NCBI GenBank assembly: GCA_022648295.1
Contig: JALCME010000004.1
Span: forward strand, 124,001-188,000
Direction of reading: 5' to 3'
DNA: 64,000 nucleotides
Source: Bacteroides sp.
GTDB lineage: Bacteria > Bacteroidota > Bacteroidia > Bacteroidales > Bacteroidaceae
Numbering within the stretch: the stretch's first letter is position 1; each line of letters opens with the position of its first letter. The notes under the pieces are model-generated. The model was not told the origin of the DNA. It worked only from the letters and a program-made list of their open reading frames with translations, and did no database searches. A program made the position numbers and the translations under genes. Positions 1 through 6,779 of this stretch are shown here, piece after piece.

Positions 1-1630
1 AGTTGGCATACGCATTGGTCGAATAATAATTACGCGTATTAACCGCTTCATCCAATCGGTTCGCACCGGCACCGGTTGCATAGACGCCAAGTTCGGCATC
101 TGGATATTCCCGGAAATACATATTATTGGAACGACTCGTATTGCGCGTCTGATACAAACGATAAGTAAAGTCCGCCGTAATGCTTAGCGGCTTTATCGGA
201 GTGATGACAAGACGTGTCGTGGTGGAGAAATCGCTTGCACGTTGCACATTGCGGTGTGATCCTTCACCAAGCATAATATGGCGACCATTGCCTACCTTAT
301 AATTAAGATAAGGAGTACTGTAAAGCCAAGATCCATCAGGATTCTTCATAGGGAAACAAGCCAAGGCATGCCGCGCGCCATAAGCAAGAGTATTCTCTAC
401 GCTACCATCGCCCTGAAAAGTATATTGCGAACCGTAGAACGACGTATTATTAGACATCGTGGTCCATTTGTTAATCCTGAAGTCTATTTTCGAACGCATA
501 TTGTATTTCCGATAGATATCAGGATTCGCCTTCAGAATCCCCTGCTGATAATCGTATGCGCCAGACAGAAGATACTTAATATCTTTCGTTCCACCACTGA
601 TGGAGACATTGTGTTCCTGCACCGGATGATTATCCCGGTACTGCATGTGCCACCAGTCGTAGTTTCCGTAATAAACCCACTGCTTCCGTCCGTTTCTTTC
701 TTCTTCAACCACCCACGGACGATCAGGATTTTCTGTTTTGTCATTTACACGAGCCAGCAACTGCTGCATATCATGATCGGTATAGTTGACGTACAATGTT
801 CCCGAATTGGCTTTCCAAAACTTATTAATGGTATATACAGACCAATATCCGGTAGTCTCATAATCTGTGGAAGTCGTCGGACTCTCCCACCCGATACGTC
901 CGCTATAACGGACTGTTGCTTTACCATCCTGAGCCGATCCTGACTTTGTCGTGACAAGAATGACACCAAAAGCCGCACGTGCACCGTAAACAGCAGCAGC
1001 CGAAGCATCTTTGATAACAGAGATGGATTCGACATCATTAGGATTGACACGATTCAAATCACCGACAGCGCCATCAACCAACACAAGCGGTTCAGCACCG
1101 TTGATGGAAGTCACACCACGTACATTGATGTCGGGTGAACTACCGGGGACACCCGAAGATGTGGTAATGTTAAGTCCCGCCACAGAACCTTGCAGCATGT
1201 TAGCCAGCGAATGTGAAGCACGGTTTTCGAGCGTTTTACTTTCCACCGTTGCTACGGCACCGGTCAAATTAACCTTTTTCTGTGTACCGTAACCAATAAC
1301 CACCGTCTCACCCAGTAGAATAGCATCTTCACGTAAATGAACAGTTATGTTCTTTTCTCCCGGAGTAACCTTAACCTGCTGGGATAAATAACCCACATAA
1401 GAGAAATTCAACTCGACAGCCTCTGATGGAACTTGGAGACTAAAAGAACCATCCGCTTTGGAAATACTCCCCTTTGATGTACCTTTGACTTGAATTGTAA
1501 CACCAGCAAGAGGCTCCTGCTGAGTGTCCAGCACTTTACCTGATACCACTCTGTTTTGGGCAGAAAGAACGGAAATGCTCTCTGCCACCAATAACAGCAG
1601 CAATAAAATCAATGATTTAAATACCTTCAT
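1..1630 (-). CDS. SusC-like TonB-dependent receptor, 3' end outside window (partial)
   Basis: Outer-membrane glycan importer of the SusC/RagA family; about 543 N-terminal residues are in the window and the rest of the barrel lies beyond base 1. Translation from the ATG at 1630 gives a signal peptide ending near VLSAQ, then a carboxypeptidase-regulatory-like beta-sandwich (about residues 27-105, with the family motif FSYVGYLSQQV), the TonB-box/plug entry LGETVVIGYGTQKK, and the plug motif SVIKDASAAAVYGARAA. The frame is open throughout. It lies 43 bp downstream of the phosphoesterase gene and is probably co-transcribed with it. A SusD partner would be expected beyond the left edge. The family call is certain; the substrate cannot be read from the sequence. 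Confidence 0.93.
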   Translation of the reverse strand, partial: MKVFKSLILLLLLLVAESISVLSAQNRVVSGKVLDTQQEPLAGVTIQVKGTSKGSISKADGSFSLQVPSEAVELNFSYVGYLSQQVKVTPGEKNITVHLREDAILLGETVVIGYGTQKKVNLTGAVATVESKTLENRASHSLANMLQGSVAGLNITTSSGVPGSSPDINVRGVTSINGAEPLVLVDGAVGDLNRVNPNDVESISVIKDASAAAVYGARAAFGVILVTTKSGSAQDGKATVRYSGRIGWESPTTSTDYETTGYWSVYTINKFWKANSGTLYVNYTDHDMQQLLARVNDKTENPDRPWVVEEERNGRKQWVYYGNYDWWHMQYRDNHPVQEHNVSISGGTKDIKYLLSGAYDYQQGILKANPDIYRKYNMRSKIDFRINKWTTMSNNTSFYGSQYTFQGDGSVENTLAYGARHALACFPMKNPDGSWLYSTPYLNYKVGNGRHIMLGEGSHRNVQRASDFSTTTRLVITPIKPLSITADFTYRLYQTRNTSRSNNMYFREYPDAELGVYATGAGANRLDEAVNTRNYYSTNAYAN

Positions 1631-1673
1631 AAGTTTATTTAAGAATTAAAATAGAAATCAATTACAATCTGCT

Positions 1674-3650
1674 TCATTTGGTTTTGTAGGCATCCGTAGA
1701 GAATGCTTTCGGACGCTGCATATTCTCTGTCCATACGTGCCCGAATTCATCTTTAACGGTGATCCGCAGATCCGTATCAGCATCAGGCGCTTGCACTTTA
1801 AAAAAGTGAGGGAACTTTTCAGTAATAAAACTGGGAACGGACGTGAGACTGGCAGAGTTGAAACGCTTTACGGAAAGAGCGGCGATATGTAGTGGATCAT
1901 AAGCCCAAACCTTTGTAGCAGTCAACTCTTTACCTGCTTCGTCAGTCACAGTCAAAGTCCAATAGGGATTCCAATTCCAAATATTTATTAGTACTTCATT
2001 ATTGCTATTCGCCGGATAAGCATCAACATATTTCATATATTCTTTCTTAATAGAAGCAGAAACATTATCCGGCATCTGGGGAACATCGGCTAACGAGAAG
2101 TGCACATTATTCAGGTCATAACTACGGAATTGATAGTCCTCCGACCATCCGGTAGCCTTGTACATCCATTGAAGGTTTGTCCCGGAAACATCCCAAACAG
2201 CATATCCACCCGGAGTACCGTCGGGACTGATATGCACACCCGGAGTCAGGTTACCAGACCACCACCAGGAAGCACAAACAGCTCCGGTGTTGTGTTCATA
2301 GAAATTCCGCCCGTCTGTAACAGCCGATTCAGGAGTTACATTGAAATTCATGTGCGTATGCCCTGTCACAAAATGCACCCGATAGCCATTCAGGATACTA
2401 AATAGTTGAGCTGTATTGACCACATCGTGATCTATCTTGAAATCTCCGGTTTCCGTAGGATAGAACACCTGCGCATGCATCACCACCACCAGAGGCGTTG
2501 ACTTGTCAATGTAAGCAAGGTCTTTGGAAAGCCAGTCCAATTGTTCCGAAGAAATCCGCTTTTCATAGTTACGTGAAGTTGTTCCATCATAATTACTGCA
2601 ATCAATATCGTCCATGACAACATAATGAACCTTACCTATATTAAGGGAGTAATAAGTAGGCGCAATGTAATGCATATACTTGCTCTCCGCATCAAAATCA
2701 GAAGTCGTTTTGTAGTCGTAATCATGGTTACCAATAGTATGGAATATCTGCAAACCTTTGACTTGACTGTTGATGGTATTGAGATATTCGGGTAACGCAT
2801 AGTTGTTTGAATACCAATACAAATCCCAAGTCATGTCCCCTAAAGCAATAGCATACATCTTTTCATTCGGATGAAGATTCCGATAGCTGTTTAAATCGGA
2901 GGTAAACTCCAAAAACTGCTTGCTGTCATTCGTCCTATTGGCAAGGTGCATATCCCCCAGCATAAAGACTTTATAAGTATCTTGTCCGGAAACCTTCTTT
3001 AGCGTAAAGTCCATCCGTTCCGCCGTGTTGGCATTACCTTTCAACTGCTGATAAAACAAAGGAAGCACTCCATCGGAAGGAACTTCATAACTGCTCGGTA
3101 TAGAAATAAAAACATATCCCCATTTCTTTGCAGACCTGAGTTGATAAATACCATTTTCATCTGTGGTAGTCACTTCCACTCCGTCCGAAACAACGACACC
3201 CTTCACTGCCCCTTCCACTGAAGAAACAATACCATATATTGTAGTGCCCGCATCCGGCGTAAAGTTTAACCCATCAACGACATTAATATATATACGTCCA
3301 ACCGGCTTTTTCCGTGTATCCCGTTTGATGTAGACATTATAATAACCAGTTTCACATTCATCGGAGAGTTGCACAGTGAAACTTTCAGATGAAATTGTGG
3401 CGAAGTGGCATACATAAGATATTCCTGCATCCGACTCCAGGATGAATGAATCGGACATCTGAGGAGCTCCTCCATCGACTACCGTAAAAACACACTCCCC
3501 ACCCTTACTCACATCGATTGTTTTCGGAAGGTTAAACTGCACATTAAAATCATCCGCAACCACATCGCTGCTATCTCCACAACTATAAGTAACCAACGGC
3601 AAAATGCCACCCAATACCAAGCACAATACAAACTTTGCTATCTTTCTCAT
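1674..3650 (-). CDS. Calcineurin-like metallophosphoesterase lipoprotein
   Basis: Predicted cell-envelope metallophosphoesterase of 658 residues. The N-terminus is a lipoprotein signal with the lipidated Cys at residue 24 (VTYSCGD). A beta-sandwich region follows (about 30-220), including a CarboxypepD-like stretch near 135-215. The binuclear metal site is complete: GDMH (D233, H235), GDMTWD (D272), GNHD (N308, H309), MHAQ (H392) and GHTH (H431, H433). The C-terminal 150 residues form another beta-rich domain. This N-sandwich/catalytic/C-sandwich order is that of the MetallophosN-Metallophos-MetallophosC proteins common in Bacteroides. The substrate is unknown; such genes often lie next to SusC/SusD genes, as here with the receptor 43 bp downstream. 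Phosphodiesterase or phosphomonoesterase activity cannot be separated by sequence. Confidence 0.9.
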   Translation of the reverse strand: MRKIAKFVLCLVLGGILPLVTYSCGDSSDVVADDFNVQFNLPKTIDVSKGGECVFTVVDGGAPQMSDSFILESDAGISYVCHFATISSESFTVQLSDECETGYYNVYIKRDTRKKPVGRIYINVVDGLNFTPDAGTTIYGIVSSVEGAVKGVVVSDGVEVTTTDENGIYQLRSAKKWGYVFISIPSSYEVPSDGVLPLFYQQLKGNANTAERMDFTLKKVSGQDTYKVFMLGDMHLANRTNDSKQFLEFTSDLNSYRNLHPNEKMYAIALGDMTWDLYWYSNNYALPEYLNTINSQVKGLQIFHTIGNHDYDYKTTSDFDAESKYMHYIAPTYYSLNIGKVHYVVMDDIDCSNYDGTTSRNYEKRISSEQLDWLSKDLAYIDKSTPLVVVMHAQVFYPTETGDFKIDHDVVNTAQLFSILNGYRVHFVTGHTHMNFNVTPESAVTDGRNFYEHNTGAVCASWWWSGNLTPGVHISPDGTPGGYAVWDVSGTNLQWMYKATGWSEDYQFRSYDLNNVHFSLADVPQMPDNVSASIKKEYMKYVDAYPANSNNEVLINIWNWNPYWTLTVTDEAGKELTATKVWAYDPLHIAALSVKRFNSASLTSVPSFITEKFPHFFKVQAPDADTDLRITVKDEFGHVWTENMQRPKAFSTDAYKTK

Positions 3651-3745
3651 TCTTCTAACAATTTATCATTCAATGCATATACGATTCAGCCCAAGCCAAT
3701 TTGCCACCTAATACCAAGACAAATACTACAGACTTTTTTAGAATC
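3600..3745. repeat. Diverged direct repeat of the signal-peptide coding region
   Basis: About 40 bp inside the start of the phosphoesterase gene (3603-3640, containing gccacccaataccaag) recur upstream of its ATG (about 3701-3740, containing gccacctaataccaag). On the coding strand both copies read roughly as VLVLGG in the same register. The upstream copy has no start codon and is not coding. Confidence 0.55.
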
Positions 3746-3940
3746 CTTAATGAAAATTTTGCGCGAAGGTAAATCTATAACGTTTCAGTTATTAAACATA
3801 CAGGTTACATTCCTGCTACATAGCTGTGTTTTGATCGCTCATGCAGAGATGAGAATGAATATAAAGATGAGTTGTGTATCATTTCACTAACGGATATTTC
3901 TCTATAATTAAAATTCTCCTTTCCTAGAGTTTTTGCGTGA

Positions 3941-4051
3941 TTTGTCGTCACTTCATCACTCGTTAGAGTAACACAATGTAGATCAGCACGTTATTGAGTG
4001 ACGACAAGCGTGACGGCAAGTGACGACAAATGGTTTCCGTCACGCTTTTTT
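3941..4051. repeat. Nested inverted repeats (TTTGTCGTCACTT family)
   Basis: tttgtcgtcactt at 3941-3953 is the exact reverse complement of aagtgacgacaaa at 4018-4030, a 13-bp stem with a 64-nt loop. Inside it a further gagtgacgacaag copy (3996-4008) runs in direct orientation to the second arm. A second stem, gcgtgacgg (4008-4016) with ccgtcacgc (4037-4045), overlaps the first and is followed by a T-run. The two folds are mutually exclusive. The T-run would suit a plus-strand terminator, but no plus-strand gene precedes it. Confidence 0.75.
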
Positions 4052-4376
4052 CTTGAATACTTACACAATTTAGCACCTAACAGTTTCATTATCAACAAGT
4101 AATAACAATATATGCAAAACAGGCAAAAAGTATGCAAAATCCCCTGTCTTGAGCATTAAATGGTAGATTACTGATTCTATGCTATTATAATGAGATCCAA
4201 ACAAACAACCTTAATCATACGTTTCCCGATTATCACAGGTCTGGCTGCTACATATGTTTCAAGGGTTACATCTGAAGACCTTTTCGGAAGGTATTAGAAG
4301 AAAAATTCAAGATTGCCCGTATACTTTTATCACAATTCCCATAGAAAAACATCGGAATATTTAAGGCAAAACTTCA

Positions 4377-4460
4377 GCCCACAGCTGTGGGCTCTTGGGG
4401 GGACAACTGTGGGCCCGAGAGCCCACAGTTGTAAACCGGCGGGCCCACAGTTGTGGGCCC
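4377..4460. repeat. Cluster of three GCCCACAG(C/T)TGTGGGC palindromes
   Basis: Three hairpins occur in 84 bp: a perfect 16-bp palindrome at 4377-4392; a perfect 12-bp inverted repeat acaactgtgggc / gcccacagttgt at 4403-4414 and 4421-4432 with a 6-nt loop; and gggcccaca / tgtgggccc at 4441-4460. All share the core CCCACAG-TTGTGGG. The block is GC-rich in AT-rich surroundings. Function is unknown. Confidence 0.8.
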
Positions 4461-4601
4461 AAGAAATGTCACTGCTAAAAAAGGAAAAAGGCAGGTCTTT
4501 TCAGCTAAAAGGTATGTACTTCCCTGATAAAGGTTGACTTGTGTCTTACTCATTCCGGCTTAGGGTTGACTTGTTTTTCTCTTTTCTCTGATACAGGTTG
4601 A

Positions 4602-5093
4602 CTAAATTCTTTGAAACTTGGTATAGGCATCTGTTACCAGTGATAAGTAGCAAAACACATAGCTATCCTCCCCCAGCCATATCGTGATGTAAGTAATATC
4701 ACTAACCCACAGCTGATTAGGATGATCTGCAAGCAATGTTTTTGTCAAGTCGGGATACTGTGGCAGATAATGAGATGAGTCCGTAGTACGCGGAGCCCGG
4801 AAGCGTTTACGTACTGTCAAGTTATACTTTGACAATATGCTGCAGAAACAGTCACGACCAACGCCCGCATGACTCCCGCCAAACTCATTCCGATACATCA
4901 CCCAGAGCTTCTCACCACCAATACCGGGATCCTTCTCACGCACACGCTTTACAAATTCTAGTACAAAACGCTCACGCACACAGTTGTCCATGCTGTGGTC
5001 AACATATTTATAAAAGGCTTGCTTTGTAACACCAAACAGCTTGCAAAGAGAAGTGACGGGATAACCGCAATGCTCTTTCCAAAGCCTTTTCAT
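4602..5093 (-). pseudogene. IS3-family transposase OrfB, C-terminally truncated
   Basis: The 163 residues match the N-terminal half of IS3 OrfB transposases: a helix-turn-helix-like start (TSLCKLFGVTKQAFYK), the HTH_21-type linker, and entry into the rve integrase core with PNQLWVSDITYI carrying the first catalytic Asp, then YLSLVTDAYTK. The family normally runs to about 270-300 residues. Here the frame stops right after AYTK within the end-like repeat at 4588-4603, so the second Asp and the Glu of the DDE triad are missing. The ATG overlaps the orfA stop as ATGA (5090-5093). The product should be inactive as a transposase. Confidence 0.85.
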
Positions 5094-5452
5094 TGTTTGG
5101 TGCCGGCTTTTTTTCGGATGGGAATGTTGAACATTTCCTCAGCAACGTCAATCATTGTATCATAAGCATGGGCACGCATTTTTTCGTGCTTGAGTTCAGT
5201 ACGTAAACGCTCATTTTCAAGACGTAAGGCGGTCAGAGCCGCAGAATCATCAGAGCCCTTGGAAGATTTATCCTTTTTCATACACTCAACCATTTCGGGG
5301 TTTAAATGCTCAAAGATACGAACCCAACGCATAAATGTACTACGGGAAATACCTTTTTTCTGAGCAAATTTGTAACGGGGTAACTGGGAATCATAGAACT
5401 CCTTAAGGACTTCTAATTGATAAACACTAAAAGTCATGTCACTCTTTTTCAT
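5090..5452 (-). CDS. IS3-family transposase OrfA (DNA-binding subunit)
   Basis: The 120-residue protein has an N-terminal helix-turn-helix (about residues 8-45, with KFAQKKGISRSTFMRW) and a C-terminal leucine-zipper-like coiled coil (about 75-105, ALRLENERLRTELK) typical of OrfA. It appears full length and is followed by orfB with a 4-bp overlap; in this family OrfA and OrfB are joined by ribosomal frameshifting. Because orfB is truncated, OrfA alone cannot move the element, though it could still bind element ends. Confidence 0.85.
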   Translation of the reverse strand: MKKSDMTFSVYQLEVLKEFYDSQLPRYKFAQKKGISRSTFMRWVRIFEHLNPEMVECMKKDKSSKGSDDSAALTALRLENERLRTELKHEKMRAHAYDTMIDVAEEMFNIPIRKKAGTKQ

Positions 5453-5579
5453 CTTAATTGTTTTTAGTTGATAATTATAGCAGTCAACTAAATCTAGGGT
5501 AAGACAAACTGATAGATGCGGCGAATAAAGAAAAGTATAGGAATTAATTTAATTGGCAGCGAGCGCTTAAGGGGTCTTC

Positions 5580-5610
5580 AAAAAAAAAGACCTACAAAAT
5601 TGTAAGTCTT
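5580..5610 (-). terminator. Rho-independent terminator of the tRNA-Val genes
   Basis: On the minus strand a 10-bp stem AAGACTTACA / TGTAGGTCTT (one T-G pair) with an ATTT loop is followed by a run of nine T. It lies directly downstream of the two tRNA genes. Confidence 0.85.
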
Positions 5611-5621
5611 CAATACTGAAG

Positions 5622-5696
5622 TGGGCGTTGACGGATTCGAACCGCCGACCCTCTGCTTGTAAGGCAGATGCTCTGAACCAGCTGAGCTAAACGCCC
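5622..5696 (-). tRNA. tRNA-Val (anticodon UAC), copy 2
   Basis: The minus strand reads GGGCGTTTAGCTCAGC at the 5' end, with acceptor stem GGGCGTT/AACGCCC, D-arm AGCTCAGCTGGTTCAGAGC, anticodon stem TCTGC/GCAGA around the loop CTTACAA (anticodon TAC), and T-arm GGCGGTTCGAATCCGTC. The discriminator base is A. CCA is not encoded. Its sequence is identical to the copy at 5730-5804, which lies upstream on the same strand. Confidence 0.96.
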
Positions 5697-5729
5697 GTCA
5701 TTTTGATTGAAAGTGTAAGGTTATTGAAG

Positions 5730-5804
5730 TGGGCGTTGACGGATTCGAACCGCCGACCCTCTGCTTGTAAGGCAGATGCTCTGAACCAGCTGAGCTAAAC
5801 GCCC
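5730..5804 (-). tRNA. tRNA-Val (anticodon UAC), copy 1
   Basis: Identical in all 75 positions to the downstream copy, with a 33-bp spacer. It is the promoter-proximal gene of the pair; a consensus Bacteroides promoter ends about 25 bp upstream. CCA is not encoded. Confidence 0.96.
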
Positions 5805-5829
5805 GTACACTTTCGTTTCAAAAGCGATG

Positions 5830-5860
5830 CAAAGGTACTGCTATTTTTGATTCCACCAAA
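5830..5860 (-). promoter_or_regulatory. Bacteroides sigma-ABfr promoter for the tRNA-Val pair
   Basis: On the minus strand a -33 TTTG (5857-5860) and a -7 TACCTTTG (5830-5837) are separated by 19 bp, matching the published Bacteroides consensus TTTG / TAnnTTTG exactly. Transcription would start near 5823, about 19 nt before the first tRNA. Confidence 0.8.
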
Positions 5861-5940
5861 AATTTTGAAAACTATTTTCTTGTAAAAGTAATGCAGGAGA
5901 TTAACTACTATTGAAATTCAGGTAATTAAGATCATCTCAA

Positions 5941-6528
5941 CTACCCCACCATAGTTCTTAGCTTAACTAATCCCCTGTGCATAAGATTTCGCACTGATTG
6001 ATAATTCATATTCATAATTTCACAAATATCATCATACTTCTTCTCTTCGAGATAGTACAATGCTAGTGCCTCACGCTGCCGGGGAGAAAGTTTCTCCATG
6101 ATATTACCAATTTTATTCTTGCTCTTTAGCTTTGTTTCTCTTACAATGTAGGAAGTCTCCACATCTTCTTCATCCGAAATATTAGCAAAGCTCTCAACCG
6201 GCACATCAGACATATATGTTCTCTTGCGCATTTCATCACACAATTTATTTCGTAAAGAGATGAACAGATAAGATTTGAAACTATTAATCTCGCCTAACTC
6301 ATTCTTCCGCATATACAGTTTTACGAAAACATCATGAATGCAGTCTTTCAAAAGTTCCCTGTCGGAAGTCAACTTGCAACCATAACTAAAAAGAGCATTG
6401 ATATATAAGCTGTATATATGCGAGAAAGCATTTGCATTGCCTGATTGAAATTCAGTAAACAAATGAGCATCCTGTTCTGTAGATTCACTAAGAATCCCCA
6501 TTTTTACATTAGAAGTTTGGTCTCTCAT
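5941..6528 (-). CDS. ECF-type RNA polymerase sigma-70 factor
   Basis: The 195-residue sigma factor (start MRDQTSN) has region 2 near residues 30-100 (LLKDCIHDVFVKLYMRKNEL and SYLFISLRNKLCDEMRKR) and region 4 near 130-190 (LSPRQREALALYYLEEKKYD and YQSVRNLMHRGLVKLR). It resembles the expanded ECF family of Bacteroidetes, whose members usually drive a SusC/SusD locus and are held by a FecR-type anti-sigma factor. No anti-sigma gene is adjacent. The frame extends upstream to an ATG at 6585, but a -7 element (6559-6566) lies inside that extension, so the ATG at 6528 is preferred. Its target cannot be told. Confidence 0.88.
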   Translation of the reverse strand: MRDQTSNVKMGILSESTEQDAHLFTEFQSGNANAFSHIYSLYINALFSYGCKLTSDRELLKDCIHDVFVKLYMRKNELGEINSFKSYLFISLRNKLCDEMRKRTYMSDVPVESFANISDEEDVETSYIVRETKLKSKNKIGNIMEKLSPRQREALALYYLEEKKYDDICEIMNMNYQSVRNLMHRGLVKLRTMVG

Positions 6529-6558
6529 AGTATAATTATTAGTTGTTTTCTTATGATG

Positions 6559-6566
6559 CAAAAATA
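6559..6566 (-). promoter_or_regulatory. Putative -7 element of the ECF sigma gene
   Basis: The minus strand reads TATTTTTG, a match to TAnnTTTG, 31 bp before the preferred ATG. No clear -33 TTTG is seen. It supports the shorter start. Confidence 0.45.
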
Positions 6567-6689
6567 GAGACCAAAGCATGCGCACTTAGGGAATATTTGG
6601 TTATAGAATCGAAAAAACAGATACTATGTTTTAGAACATATAACCCTTTTCTATAGCTTAAAGAATAAAAAAGAAGAAAAAGATAGCCA

Positions 6690-6741
6690 TATTCAAAAAG
6701 AAAATCACTCCCGTACAGAATGAAATGTACCGGGAGTGATT
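6690..6741 (-). terminator. Terminator after the beta-helix protein gene
   Basis: aatcactcccgtac (6703-6716) pairs with gtaccgggagtgatt (6727-6741) with one bulged G. On the minus strand the hairpin is followed by TTTTCTTTTTG. It separates the 1039-residue gene from the sigma factor gene. Confidence 0.8.
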
Positions 6742-6779
6742 CCAAAAATTCAAAACCTTCTTAATAACCAATTTATCTA

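Larger units (their letters stand above)
3651..4523. other. Long intergenic region without a supported gene
   Basis: About 870 bp lie between the phosphoesterase gene and the IS remnant. No open frame here has a recognisable product; the only sizeable one (4313-4537, plus strand) is made largely of the GC-rich palindromes. The region holds two separate inverted-repeat clusters (3941-4045 and 4377-4460) and is otherwise AT-rich. Confidence 0.7.
4524..5515 (-). mobile_element. Truncated IS3-family insertion sequence
   Basis: The element carries a two-frame orfA/orfB transposase module read on the minus strand. The right (upstream) end, near 5480-5515, has gtcaactaaatctagggtaag. The left end has three copies of an end-like motif: ctgataaaggttgact (4524-4539), agggttgactt (about 4562) and ctgatacaggttgact (4588-4603). 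GTTGACT at the left and AGTCAAC at the right are inverted, as expected for IS ends, but exact termini and target duplication could not be fixed. At about 1 kb with a shortened orfB, it is likely immobile. Confidence 0.7.

Noticed and set aside
278..1292. Plus-strand open frames over the left-edge receptor
   Set aside because: They are antisense to a clear SusC coding frame and have no domain features.
3651..4523. CRISPR array from repeated GC-rich units
   Set aside because: The repeats are palindromes of variable length with no regular unique spacers, and no cas genes are present.
4313..4537. Plus-strand open frame of 74 codons
   Set aside because: It is composed largely of the GC-rich palindromes and has no recognisable protein features or promoter.
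4524..5515. Intact, active IS element
   Set aside because: orfB lacks two of the three DDE residues.
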